Source: Candidatus Nitrososphaera gargensis Ga9.2 (lineage in GTDB: Archaea > Thermoproteota > Nitrososphaeria > Nitrososphaerales > Nitrososphaeraceae). Taken from it: a DNA stretch of 64,000 bases. The stretch covers positions 2,418,001 to 2,482,000 of the forward strand of contig NC_018719.1 of NCBI RefSeq assembly GCF_000303155.1, in the 5' to 3' direction. The translations under genes were made by a program, and so were the position numbers. Positions within the stretch are counted from its first letter, which is position 1, and each line of letters opens with the position of its first letter. The notes under the pieces are model-generated. The model worked only from the letters and a program-made list of their open reading frames with translations, made no database searches and was not told the DNA's origin. Positions 52,000 through 60,383 of the stretch are shown here, piece by piece.

Positions 52000-52830
52000 C
52001 TAAATCCAGTTTGAACCTTGGCCTACCTTTTCTTCATCGTCTGCAATCAACTTTCTCAGTTTGTTGTACTCTTCAGCCGATATTTCGCCTTTCGCTAGTC
52101 TTACCTTGAGGATTTTCAACGGATCTTCAACCTTCTGCCGGCTTGGCATGTCTTGGCCTTCTTCCTGCAAAATCTTTTCTGTTTTTATCCCATTGCTGTC
52201 GCACAGCAGCTTGACCAGCAGCGGTTTTGACCGCATGTATGCAAGGAAGGGTTTTTCATTTGAAGCCACAAACACCACTGTAACAGACCTTTTTTGGTTC
52301 GTGAACGTTATTTCAGAAGTCTTTGAGCCGGATGCAAAGATGACCAAGCCAGTTTTTTCAAAAATAAGAGATTCACCGTATTCGTTACTTACCTTGACAG
52401 AAGCTAGGCAGCCGACAGGATGCTGACTAGCAGGGGCATCTACTGGAGACAGTAGGAAGCCTTTTTTTGCAACAATTTTCTTGGCAGAATAATTGTCGTT
52501 GGTGTCTTGTTTTTTCCTTTTGAAATAGGAACTTTTTTGCACTTTGGAAAACTGATATTGCTTGATCACCGAGCATTTCATGTATTCCAGCATTTTTCCC
52601 CCCACTACGTAGACAGAGATCTCATTTGGAAAGTCAGCAAGCAGATCATGATTGTCAAGCTGGGCGTTGTCGCCGTAGGGAAAAGAAGTGTCTGTTATAG
52701 TGAAAAGTTTCAGGCTACCTCCTGCTTCTATGGCTTCGGGCATATGTGCAGAAATGCTGGGGTCTATCTTTACAATGCCCTCCCACAGAACTTCGTGGTC
52801 CTGAGCAGATTGCCCAATAGCTTCTCCCAT
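52000..52830 (-). CDS. SHOCT-domain protein
   Basis: The C-terminal 30 residues (DPLKILKVRLAKGEISAEEY, NKLRKLI) form a SHOCT motif, a short module often linked to oligomerisation. The N-terminal region contains two PH-like or beta-sandwich stretches (LVIFASGSKTSEITFTNQKR, SVTVVFVASNEKPFLAYMRS). No membrane segment. Function unknown. Confidence 0.65.
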   Translation of the reverse strand: MGEAIGQSAQDHEVLWEGIVKIDPSISAHMPEAIEAGGSLKLFTITDTSFPYGDNAQLDNHDLLADFPNEISVYVVGGKMLEYMKCSVIKQYQFSKVQKSSYFKRKKQDTNDNYSAKKIVAKKGFLLSPVDAPASQHPVGCLASVKVSNEYGESLIFEKTGLVIFASGSKTSEITFTNQKRSVTVVFVASNEKPFLAYMRSKPLLVKLLCDSNGIKTEKILQEEGQDMPSRQKVEDPLKILKVRLAKGEISAEEYNKLRKLIADDEEKVGQGSNWI

Positions 52831-52924
52831 CAATGAATTGTGCTAATGTTAATTTATAAGCCTTCAAAAGTTCTTGCTAGCGCTGCTGCGAGTGTGCCTT
52901 CTCAGAATAATCACAAATCATGTC

Positions 52925-53080
52925 TCAAAGGACCCAGCCGAGCAGGTACAGGATAAGGGTTACTGATGCAAAGAAAGCCGCCGTGACATACTTTCTTTTT
53001 CTTGTTGATTGCGGCTCCACTTTGTTGGCTGCATTGTCCTTTATGTTCTTTGGTATCAAACTGCGCATCAAAAATTCCAT
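52925..53080 (-). CDS. Small single-span membrane protein
   Basis: ATG 53080 opens 51 residues: a polar N-terminus (MEFLMRSLIPKNIKDN...), basic residues STRKRKY, then one membrane span (VTAAFFASVTLILYLLGWVL) at the very end, the topology of a tail-anchored protein. Function unknown. Confidence 0.5.
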   Translation of the reverse strand: MEFLMRSLIPKNIKDNAANKVEPQSTRKRKYVTAAFFASVTLILYLLGWVL

Positions 53081-53171
53081 CTTCCAAGGAATTTAATACT
53101 ATTCTGCTAACAAAGTTTTTAAAGAAATAATTAATTTACTTATATAGTTCCATCCATCTACAATCTTCGCC

Positions 53172-54077
53172 ATGTCTAATGATCAGGTTATTGAGGAGAT
53201 GCTCGAGTTGCGCGGCATTAGACCGGCAGCAATTCAGGTGCGCACATGCAATTCTTCGTTTGATAGACAGGCGATCAAGGAACTGGCAGATAGCATACGC
53301 CAGCATGGTCTGATCCAACCTATAACGGTCAGACCAGTGGATTCTGGATTTGAAATAGTGGCAGGTCACAGGCGATACCAAGCTTGCAAGCTGTTAAGGT
53401 GGAGAGTAATACCTGCTAGGATTCGTGCCTTATCAGACAAAGATGCATTTGAAATTCAATTGATTGAAAACATGCACCGGATGACCATGGATCCTATCGA
53501 AGAGGCTGAAGCATTCAAGGCGTATATTCTTGATTATGGCTGGGGAGGAGTGTCCCAATTGGGTCGTGTCATATCGAAAAGCGAGCAGTATATTTCCAGC
53601 AGGATTCAGCTTCTTAGGTTGCCAAAAGAGATTATGGAACAAGTAGCGCAGAAAAAACTAAAGCCCTCACACGCTCTGGAATTGGTCAACATCGGAGAGG
53701 ATAAGCAGAAGTTGATTGCTGAAGAAATCATGAACGGCGGCCTTTCTGTTCATGCAGTAAGGGAAATAAGGCGACAGATAAAGAATGGTGCAAAGGTAGA
53801 ACAGATTTTTGGTTTTGATGGAACCATGGATGACGGAATTGCTGCCAAGGAAACAAAAGACGGCTCCAAATCGGCAGAAATTAAACTGTTGAAAAGGGCA
53901 CTGTTGGTTCTCCGTATGTCTCTTGCAAGGCTTGACATGATAATAGAGGAGGCCAACGGCAAGTTGCGCTCTGAAGAAAGGGCCGAAGTTGTAAGCGAGT
54001 TAATGCAGTTTAGGCTAAAGCTTCACTCGATGATCGATGACGACCTGAAGAAGATATCTCTTCTAAAGAAAGCGTGA
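53172..54077 (+). CDS. ParB-family DNA-binding protein
   Basis: The N-terminal ParB/sulfiredoxin fold carries the box IVAGHRRYQACKLLRW and the CTP-site motif IENMHRMTMDPIEEAEAF. It is followed by the helix-turn-helix KSEQYISSRIQLLRLPKEIM and a coiled C-terminus. Bacterial ParB binds parS and slides as a CTP clamp with ParA; no parA gene is adjacent here. The role may be chromosome or element segregation, or regulation. Confidence 0.88.
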   Translation: MSNDQVIEEMLELRGIRPAAIQVRTCNSSFDRQAIKELADSIRQHGLIQPITVRPVDSGFEIVAGHRRYQACKLLRWRVIPARIRALSDKDAFEIQLIENMHRMTMDPIEEAEAFKAYILDYGWGGVSQLGRVISKSEQYISSRIQLLRLPKEIMEQVAQKKLKPSHALELVNIGEDKQKLIAEEIMNGGLSVHAVREIRRQIKNGAKVEQIFGFDGTMDDGIAAKETKDGSKSAEIKLLKRALLVLRMSLARLDMIIEEANGKLRSEERAEVVSELMQFRLKLHSMIDDDLKKISLLKKA

Positions 54078-54079
54078 CC

Positions 54080-54445
54080 TTAAAAGCCCAGTCTAGAGAT
54101 GCAGCTCAAGACGCGGGCCAAATCTGGCAGCACCCCGTCTTTGCTCATCCCCACTATTATGGTGTCCTCGGCCAGATTGATAATGAGTGCCTTTGAGCTA
54201 GCTGTATCGAGAACCATCAGTCTGATATTTTCAAAAGTTAACACGTTCGTGGCTAGCGTGATCTTGCGGAGATCCTCTGAAAGCCTCCCTTTTGAGAGAA
54301 CTGAGGGGCTGTTCGCACCATTGTTATGGTAAATGTCAATTATTTCACCTAAAACATTTGCAATAGCAACATACTGAACTTTGTCGTTTACAGAAAACAA
54401 ATTGTCCGAAAGAGCCACATACTCTCTCGCCTTCTGACTCTGCAT
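54080..54445 (-). CDS. DUF6659-type protein (roadblock-like)
   Basis: The 121-residue product resembles the 16164 protein: ALSDNLFSVNDKVQYVAIAN VLGEIIDIYH at the N-terminus and FENIRLMVLDTASSKALIIN with VLPDLARVLSCI near the end. It ends 3 bp from the convergent ParB gene. Function unknown. Confidence 0.65.
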   Translation of the reverse strand: MQSQKAREYVALSDNLFSVNDKVQYVAIANVLGEIIDIYHNNGANSPSVLSKGRLSEDLRKITLATNVLTFENIRLMVLDTASSKALIINLAEDTIIVGMSKDGVLPDLARVLSCISRLGF

Positions 54446-54554
54446 TCTATGTACATTACATTAGAAGCAGAATATAATAGGTTTTACTCTTCAGGAAGCA
54501 CCCGCTTCTGTTTCCGCATTTTGCCTATCGGGATTCTTCCTTAAAGGAACTGGG

Positions 54555-55091
54555 TTATTTCATCCACTTTTGGCAGAACTCGTAAAAGTTGTCAATTGAG
54601 TAGTTTGTCGCCTGAATGAACCTGGGTGCCTTTACCACGGTGACATCAAATGCTGTATACTTCTCAATAATGTCTCCAAAGACTGTCCTGTACATATCGC
54701 TCTCTTGGTTTGCTATTTTTGTATTTGGAAATATCTTGATGTTTATCCAATCGTATTCTCCCCTTGTTCTACCTGCAAAGGCAGCAAAGGGTGCATTTTG
54801 AAGGTAGCTTGTAAACATGGCTACCCTTTCGTTGAAAACTGAAGACGTTTTGAATGAGATTAAAATCAACCTGATGACAAAGCCTTCAAAGTTCTTTGGC
54901 TGGGGTTTAAGCGTGTAGCCAGCTATTCTCCCCTCTTTTTCAAGCTTGCTGATGCGTTCCAGTACAGCCCGTGGCGTCCTGTTGATGCCACGAGACTTCA
55001 GCCTCTTATGGATCTCTTGCGAAGACATTCTCGCATTTTCAATAAGACAAGAGAGGATAACTTCATTTATTTCCTCGGCCTCGCTGGACAT
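54555..55091 (-). CDS. Lrp/AsnC-type transcription regulator
   Basis: From ATG 55091 (MSSEAEEINEVI) the product has the Lrp helix-turn-helix (ENARMSSQEIHKRLKSRGIN, RTPRAVLERISKLEKEGRIA) and an altered effector domain (VIRLILISFKTSSVFNERVA, GEYDWINIKIFPNTK). The upstream 32 codons to 55187 are not needed. Regulates unknown targets; the stand-alone RAM protein at 48088 could be a partner. Confidence 0.78.
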   Translation of the reverse strand: MSSEAEEINEVILSCLIENARMSSQEIHKRLKSRGINRTPRAVLERISKLEKEGRIAGYTLKPQPKNFEGFVIRLILISFKTSSVFNERVAMFTSYLQNAPFAAFAGRTRGEYDWINIKIFPNTKIANQESDMYRTVFGDIIEKYTAFDVTVVKAPRFIQATNYSIDNFYEFCQKWMK

Positions 55092-55196
55092 CGATGTCAC
55101 TTTGTACAAGCATCTATTTACGCCTATATAGCGAGTCGATACCGATAGAGGGCTAATTTGGGAAACCTTTGTCTGGACGACCTCCATTCCATTTGT

Positions 55197-55313
55197 CTAT
55201 TTTTCCCTGTGCACCTGATCAACATGCCTGCCTAGTTGCTCGGCAGATGCAAATTCCTCTCCGCACACCGCACAGATAGGATGGTGTGCATGTTCGTTCC
55301 ATTTCGACTCCAT
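55197..55313 (-). CDS. C2H2 zinc-finger microprotein
   Basis: ATG 55313 opens a 38-residue frame containing one finger, ICAVCGEEFASAEQLGRHVD plus QVH, with almost nothing else. It has the same size and style as the finger at 11851-11970 (HVVDTH versus HVDQVH). Confidence 0.62.
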   Translation of the reverse strand: MESKWNEHAHHPICAVCGEEFASAEQLGRHVDQVHREK

Positions 55314-55476
55314 GCATCATTATGGCTTTCAAGAACGGGCCTTTATTCCTGTCCTCTGCCAATTCGACTCTTAAATGGTCTCGCACTCGCTCCGAGCCGC
55401 CCAAGCCACCAACGGCTTGTTACCCTCGCTCGTGGCATGTCCTGAAATATGTTTAGATGCCCGATATACCATACAT

Positions 55477-56112
55477 ATGTTCGCCTGTCAGGACATGCAA
55501 CTTCACACCTATCTCGAGCCATTGCTTGGTAGCAAGGTTTCAATACGCCTGATTCGAGCTCTTGTCAAATACCCCGACAAGATCTTTACGGTACGCAAGC
55601 TTGCCGAGGTAGCCGGCGTTTCACCAAGCGAAGCCGCTCTGGCAGTCCAAGAGCTAGAGAAGTTTGGCATACTGACAATTCAGCCAGTTGGCAGATCATA
55701 CCTCATATCGCTAAATGACAAGAGCTACATCCTGAACAGGATCCTAAGGCCAACGGTGAAGGCCGAAGAGGATACGCTTCATGAACTTGTTTCTATACTC
55801 AAGAGGCATCTGATGACTGATAAAAGCATAATGTCTGCAGTTCTGTTTGGCAGTGTTGCCATCGGTAGAGAACGCAAAGACAGCGACGTTGATCTGCTTG
55901 TCATTTCCAATGACTTTGAGGCTGCAAGCTCCATTGTGTCGAAGGCTGGAGACGAAATTTCATTGGTTTTCAACAGCCGCCTTTCGCCTATAATAATGAA
56001 TGGAACGGAACTGACAAGCAAGAAAAACGACCGGCTGATAAATTCGATTCTTAATAGTTATGTTGTCGTTGCAGGCAGGGACCTAAAGGAGATGATCATT
56101 GAAAACAAATGA
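55477..56112 (+). CDS. Winged helix fused to MNT-type nucleotidyltransferase
   Basis: The N-terminal winged helix (LAEVAGVSPSEAALAVQELE KFG) is followed by a minimal nucleotidyltransferase with motif MSAVLFGSVAIGRERKDSDV DLLVIS (GSxxxG...DxD). The third acidic residue is near EISLVF. Such enzymes act with a HEPN partner as MntA/HepT-type toxin-antitoxin pairs, the enzyme adenylylating the HEPN toxin. ATG 55477 or 55495 is the likely start; the frame to 55375 is not. The HEPN gene follows with 4-bp overlap. Confidence 0.82.
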   Translation: MFACQDMQLHTYLEPLLGSKVSIRLIRALVKYPDKIFTVRKLAEVAGVSPSEAALAVQELEKFGILTIQPVGRSYLISLNDKSYILNRILRPTVKAEEDTLHELVSILKRHLMTDKSIMSAVLFGSVAIGRERKDSDVDLLVISNDFEAASSIVSKAGDEISLVFNSRLSPIIMNGTELTSKKNDRLINSILNSYVVVAGRDLKEMIIENK

Positions 56113-56500
56113 CTCGTCCAGTAGATCAAAAGAAGGCCAAGAACTACTTGAAAAAAGCTGAGGACTCGCTGTATTTAGCAAAAATTGCCGAGAGGGCAGA
56201 TATGATAGCGCTGCGATGAATGCCATTCACGCCACAATCAATGTGCTTGACGCCCTAACCACGTCATATTTCGGCAAAAGGGCCTCGGGCGCCCATACCG
56301 ACGTACTATCGTTACTAAAAGGCATTTTTAATGCCAGCGAATACCAAGATGTTCAAAAGCAGTTCACATCTCTGCGGAATCTGAAAAATGCGTCCGAGTA
56401 CCAACCTGATTTGATGGGCAATGAGGAGGCGGAAAAAGCAGTAAAGTGGGCTGAACGCATAATTGGCAAAGCAAAAGAGAAACTGAAAGGATTAGAATGA
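56109..56500 (+). pseudogene. HEPN-domain gene with single-base frameshift
   Basis: ATG 56109 (MTRPVDQKKAKNYLKKAEDS) runs to GAGAGGGCA near 56195; adding one G gives AERGRYDSAAMNAIHATINV and continues in the frame that ends at 56500 (LTTSYFGKRASGAHTDVLSL, VKWAERIIGKAKEKL). The joined product of about 131 residues is a normal HEPN four-helix protein. If the lesion is real the toxin would be inactive. It overlaps the MNT gene stop (ATGA). Confidence 0.7.
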
Positions 56501-56828
56501 CAGTAAAAATAAACTATTTTCGCCTACAGGATGTCCATTTATATCAAGCGCTGACCAGATTATTGCATGACAAAGCTGATTCAGGCATTCCCGGTATGCC
56601 CAAGCCAGTTCGGGTAACTTGAAGGGACATAGGCTCGAATTCCCTGCATATGCTTCTATTCATGTCCCGCCAAGTTACAAGAACTCCGGTGTCATATTCG
56701 TCAGGATTCAAAATTTCACAAAATACACGAGCTCGCCTGAAGCGATAGAAGATTCTTCTGGTGGTCAGCACCATATCTTCTATATCGTCCCAATTTGTAT
56801 CGGGGAACCATGGCCAGAGATATTCTAA
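56497..56828 (+). pseudogene. Possible third gene of the MNT/HEPN operon, frame broken
   Basis: ATG 56497 overlaps the HEPN stop (ATGA) and gives 41 residues (MTVKINYFRLQDVHLYQALT...) to TGA 56620. In the next frame FPAYASIHVPPSYKNSGVIF VRIQNFTKYTSSPEAIED continues to about 56828. Joined, they would form a protein of about 110 residues. I do not recognise it; the link between halves is inference. Confidence 0.3.
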
Positions 56829-56995
56829 ATGAGAAGGCGCATGAGCAAAGTTACCTCATAAGCGAGCTGGAATCTCTGGGCTTGACCAGTGTGCAGGTGA
56901 ACGAGTTCAACGACAACAAAGAATTGCACGGCTTGGTCAAGAGCATCAAAGACGCGTTCCTGGCCGAGTATCGCAAAGGATCGTCTCTGGGATAA
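56810..56995 (+). CDS. Small helical hypothetical protein
   Basis: From ATG 56810 a 61-residue product (MARDILNEKAHEQSYLISEL...) has an amphipathic helical character with no cysteines. It overlaps the end of the preceding broken frame. Function unknown. Confidence 0.45.
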   Translation: MARDILNEKAHEQSYLISELESLGLTSVQVNEFNDNKELHGLVKSIKDAFLAEYRKGSSLG

Positions 56996-57075
56996 GCCAC
57001 GATGTGCCTGCTTACAGTACCAAAACTTCTTGGCTCTCTCTTCTATGTTATACAGACTCGATTTTCTCATAAGAC

Positions 57076-57101
57076 ACCTTAAGAGCTACTCTTTTAAGGG
57101 T
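57076..57101 (+). promoter_or_regulatory. Inverted repeat over the thiC TATA region
   Basis: CCTTAAGAG (57077-57085) pairs with CTTTTAAGG (57091-57099), nine pairs with one G-U. The right arm contains TTTTAA, a likely TATA box about 35 bp before ATG 57131. A dyad covering the TATA box is where an archaeal repressor would bind. No TPP-riboswitch core was seen. Confidence 0.45.
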
Positions 57102-57130
57102 AGACTTTGCATCTGTCTAGCGATACAAAA

Positions 57131-58468
57131 ATGCCTACCCAAATGGGTTCTGCAAGGCGTGGGATCGCTACAGAGGAGATGATTGATGTTGCAAAACAAG
57201 AAGATATTGATGTAAGTGTAATAGTTCAGAGGGTTGCAAACGGCTCTATCATTATCCCAAGGAATAATGCAAGAAAGCAGAAGATCAAAGTTACAGGAAT
57301 TGGCAAGGGCCTTCGTACAAAGGTCAATGTCAATATCGGGACATCTACATTACACCAGAACCTAGACGAGGAGGTCTCAAAGGCCAAAGTTGCCGTAAAG
57401 TATGGCGCTGACACTATCATGGATTTGTCTGATGGCGGCAATCTCAACCTTATCCGTCAGACATTGCTAGAAGCTGCGCCGATAACTTTTGGCACTGTGC
57501 CAGTTTATCAGGCATACTGTCATGGAGTTGAAAAGTACAAAAATCCCCTCAATATTACAGAGGATGACTTTCTAAATGCGTTTGAAAAGAATGCAAAAGA
57601 TGGTGTTGACTATACAACAATTCATTCAGGCATCACAAAAGAACTGGCAAAGCGTATGCTAGAAGAGCGGAGGCATGGCGGCATTGTATCAAAAGGAGGA
57701 ACAATAACAGCCGCTTGGATGCTCAAATACGATAAAGAGAACCCATACTATGAGCACTTTGATTATCTGTGCGAAATTGCAAGGAAATACGATGTTACAT
57801 TCAGTCTGGGTGACGCGTTGAGACCTGGCTCTATACTGGATTCGCATGATGAATTGCAAGTTGCAGAGATGATAAACGTAGCAAGGCTGGCAAAGCGTGC
57901 TCATGACAAAGATGTCCAAGTAATGATCGAGGGTCCGGGACATGTACCTCTAAATGAAGTTGCTGCAAACGTGAGATTGGCGAAATCTCTGATTGGCGAT
58001 ATCCCATACTATGTGTTGGGCCCGCTAGTCACAGACGTTGCGGCTGGATACGACCATATCGCAAGCGCCATAGGCGCAGCTGTTTCAGCAGCTGAAGGCG
58101 TTGACCTGCTGTGCTATTTGACGCCAGCAGAACACTTGGGGCTGCCAACGGCTGAAGAGGTGAAAGAGGGATTGATTGCCTACAGAATAGCTGCACACGC
58201 TGGCGATTTGGTAAAGATAAGAGACAAGGCAATCAAGTGGGACAGAGATATCACTGAAGCTAGGCGCACGTTGAACTGGGAGAAGCAGATAGCGCTATCA
58301 ATCAACCCAGAAGAAGCGGCAAGAATTCACTATAGAAGCTCCGGGCAGCATGAGGGCAATAATGTTCCATGTACCATGTGTGGCTCTGCCTATGTATATA
58401 TAATGCTGCCGCAGCGGAGGAAGCCGAAGGATAAGGATAAGGATAACACACAAGCAAAAGTCAAATAA
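57131..58468 (+). CDS. thiC: Phosphomethylpyrimidine synthase ThiC
   Basis: This radical-SAM enzyme turns aminoimidazole ribotide into the HMP pyrimidine of thiamine. The barrel motifs are present (KYGADTIMDLSDGG, FGTVPVYQAY, GVDYTTIHSG, SLGDALRPGSI, MIEGPGHVPL, YVLGPLVTDVAAGYDHI). The C-terminal cluster motif reads PCTMCGSAYVYIM: the expected third cysteine of the CX2CX4C site is not there (Tyr or Val at the candidate positions). ATG 57131 is favoured over TTG 57107 by the TATA position. The tail is a Lys/Asp-rich extension. Confidence 0.92.
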   Translation: MPTQMGSARRGIATEEMIDVAKQEDIDVSVIVQRVANGSIIIPRNNARKQKIKVTGIGKGLRTKVNVNIGTSTLHQNLDEEVSKAKVAVKYGADTIMDLSDGGNLNLIRQTLLEAAPITFGTVPVYQAYCHGVEKYKNPLNITEDDFLNAFEKNAKDGVDYTTIHSGITKELAKRMLEERRHGGIVSKGGTITAAWMLKYDKENPYYEHFDYLCEIARKYDVTFSLGDALRPGSILDSHDELQVAEMINVARLAKRAHDKDVQVMIEGPGHVPLNEVAANVRLAKSLIGDIPYYVLGPLVTDVAAGYDHIASAIGAAVSAAEGVDLLCYLTPAEHLGLPTAEEVKEGLIAYRIAAHAGDLVKIRDKAIKWDRDITEARRTLNWEKQIALSINPEEAARIHYRSSGQHEGNNVPCTMCGSAYVYIMLPQRRKPKDKDKDNTQAKVK

Positions 58469-58552
58469 TAATGAAGCAATCAAAATCTAGTAACCTGACT
58501 AGCCCTCTTCTTGTTTTATGGCTGCAATCAGATCTCTCTGTTTTGCTCTAGA

Positions 58553-58901
58553 CTATACAGCAGGGAGAAATAATTCAAGGGGGCAGGTCAGCCAGGCGGA
58601 CTGTACTATTGCTACTCCCCTTTTCTTCGCCTTTTCCTCCTCTTTGTCTTTTTTTAGTACTACTGCTATGGCTAGTAATATTTGAAGAAGCAAAACCTTA
58701 GCTGCTTTGATCGCTTCTATGCAGACAGCTTTTATTTCATCATAGACCGTAACATCCAAAATTTCTTGCAGTGCAGAAATAGCGTTCTCACCGTGCGCTG
58801 ACAGTCGTTTTATAGCAGCTTTCTTTTCTTCTTGAATGTCTGACCACTTAGCGATGTCTTAGTTCAAGTATTGCCCTCTTCTCGTCTGACACTTGGGCCA
58901 T
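58553..58901 (-). pseudogene. Small helical (HEAT-like) protein gene, frameshifted
   Basis: ATG 58901 gives MAQVSDEKRAILEL, then the frame changes to DIAKWSDIQEEKKAAIKRLS, AHGENAISALQEILDVTVYD and EIKAVCIEAIKAAK, a repeated-helix pattern, with an ambiguous tail to 58553. The two parts overlap at CTAAGAC near 58858. One base change restores the join. Confidence 0.5.
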
Positions 58902-59074
58902 AGGCTTGTGTAAATATGCAACAAGTTGTATTTATTGAAGTTGTTTTATCGCGCCACTGTCATATCAAGTTATTATCCAAATGCTATTAAGCTTTTGTTC
59001 TTTGCTTGATTGCCTATTCGTTTTTCTACGAGCAGGCAGAAGTGTGTATTGTTATGTTATCAGCTGCTTCGGCT

Positions 59075-59320
59075 ATGGCAACAACAAGAGAGGAGCCAGA
59101 AACGACATCATCTCGAGTCGCTACAGTTATAGAAATAATTGGCACGTCAAATGAAGGCTGGGAGGCTGCAGCTTGAGTTGCATTAGAGGAAGCTAAAAAG
59201 ACGATACATAACATCCATAGGATAAAGGTTCAAGGCATGACTGCAGATGTAGACCCTGACACAGGCAGAATTACCAGATACAAGGCGTGCGTTAAACTAT
59301 CATTAGGAGTAAATAGATGA
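59075..59320 (+). pseudogene. Dodecin gene with in-frame TGA
   Basis: ATG 59075 opens ATVIEIIGTSNEGWEAAA, then TGA at 59174-59176, then VALEEAKKTIHNIHRIKVQG and RYKACVKLSLGVNR to TGA 59318. Together these give an 80-residue dodecin, a flavin-binding protein (hallmark V-I-E-I-I-G-T-S and the A-LEEA-KTI helix). The TGA replaces a surface position, probably CGA Arg or CAA-type. The gene is likely inactive, unless the base is a read error. Confidence 0.8.
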
Positions 59321-59327
59321 AGGATTC

Positions 59328-59606
59328 TTATTCTTTTCCCGCTGTTTCAAGCGCAAGCCTCTGCTCCTCCACCTTTATAGAAACACGGTACCACTTGCTG
59401 CCAATCTTGAAGCTATATGCAGAATGATCTTTTGCTCCTGCACTAGAGTAAGAGGGGCTAATCTTATCGACCAGCCTATTGCGGAGTTTATCTACCTGAT
59501 ATTCTGCTATCAAAAGATTGCCAATAATGTTCTCTAGTTCTATGTCTCGATCTTCCGTTTCAATAGCAGCAGCTCCACTAGAGGTTTCGTTATTGCTAGT
59601 CCTCAT
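59328..59606 (-). CDS. Hypothetical protein, second gene of a small operon
   Basis: From ATG 59606 (MRTSNNETSSGAAAIETEDR) the product has a polar N-terminus and a helical-plus-strand C-terminal domain (GSKWYRVSIKVEEQRLALE). The start lies inside the 3' end of the preceding gene (11-bp overlap), suggesting coupled translation. The longer frame to 59669 is unnecessary. Confidence 0.55.
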   Translation of the reverse strand: MRTSNNETSSGAAAIETEDRDIELENIIGNLLIAEYQVDKLRNRLVDKISPSYSSAGAKDHSAYSFKIGSKWYRVSIKVEEQRLALETAGKE

Positions 59607-59766
59607 TTTCGATGTATTCCCTGCTTCCAATCTTGTAATGGATTTCTTCGATGTATCTGACCCGGTCAATTACAGGCCTGGAAAGATTATGGCCGCAGAC
59701 AGGAACTCCTTCGGTTTCTTCTTCTCTGATTTCTCTTTCGATGAGGATCGTATTGCTCTCCCTCAT
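59596..59766 (-). CDS. Small hypothetical protein, first gene of the operon
   Basis: ATG 59766 opens 56 residues (MRESNTILIEREIREEETEG...) including VPVCGHNLSRPVIDRVRYIE. A TATA-like AATTATACAAC precedes. Acidic, with one Cys. Family not recognised. Confidence 0.5.
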   Translation of the reverse strand: MRESNTILIEREIREEETEGVPVCGHNLSRPVIDRVRYIEEIHYKIGSREYIENED

Positions 59767-60188
59767 TGTTAATTATACAACAAAGTTAGATATACGCTTT
59801 TAATGAAAACATTGTACACCTTTGATAGAGAACTATTATTCCTACGTATCTAGCTAGATTAGATCGAATGAAAAGAGGTAGGCATTCCTATCAGATTTCT
59901 AACTATTGCAAACAGGATACAACTAGATCGGAATTCCGATTTACATCCGACAGCAAAATCTACGCATAAAGGAAGCTTCAGCAAAGGGACTGGCTGGCGG
60001 TTCGGATCCTAGCACAGATACAACTTTCGGATATATTTGCATGGTCGATGATCTCTTTTGTCGTCTGAAGCAAAAGAGCTTTGGCGAATAAAGCATAGAG
60101 CAAAGTGGTTATGTAATTTGATTTGTCATAACATTTAGTTGATCAAGATTCGCAGAATATGGCTCACCCATCGCAATAATCATTCCAT
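59767..60188. other. Gene-free stretch
   Basis: AT-rich sequence with stop codons in all frames and no start-to-stop frame worth reporting. I see no tRNA cloverleaf, no repeat family and no shared AACTCTTTAAAAT element here. Confidence 0.5.
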
Positions 60189-60383
60189 TCAAGGTAGTCT
60201 TATCGCATTGATCTCATCGATATCTAACCTGTTTATGGAGGGAGTTGCTATCCTCCTGATGAAGTCGACGTCTGTTCCGCGCCAGACCACATATTGAAGC
60301 TGATGGAACACACAGACGAGAACCCTCGTCTCTTTCTCATCCCACTTCAAGTGGCATCCGCACGGTAACTGTCTTGACTGCAA
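60189..60383 (-). CDS. Small hypothetical protein, TTG start
   Basis: TTG 60383 opens 64 residues with a CGCHLKW segment and LDIDEINAIRLP at the C-terminus, of uniform coding character. One possible metal site (C-x-C-H). No family recognised. Confidence 0.4.
   Translation of the reverse strand: MQSRQLPCGCHLKWDEKETRVLVCVFHQLQYVVWRGTDVDFIRRIATPSINRLDIDEINAIRLP

Noticed and set aside
56590-56650. Possible tRNA T-arm (GGCTCGAATTCC) between the HEPN gene and 56810
   Set aside because: No acceptor stem, D-arm or anticodon arm can be built around it; the T stem has mismatches.
57000-57130. TPP riboswitch upstream of thiC
   Set aside because: The conserved TPP core sequences are absent; only a short dyad over the TATA box is present.
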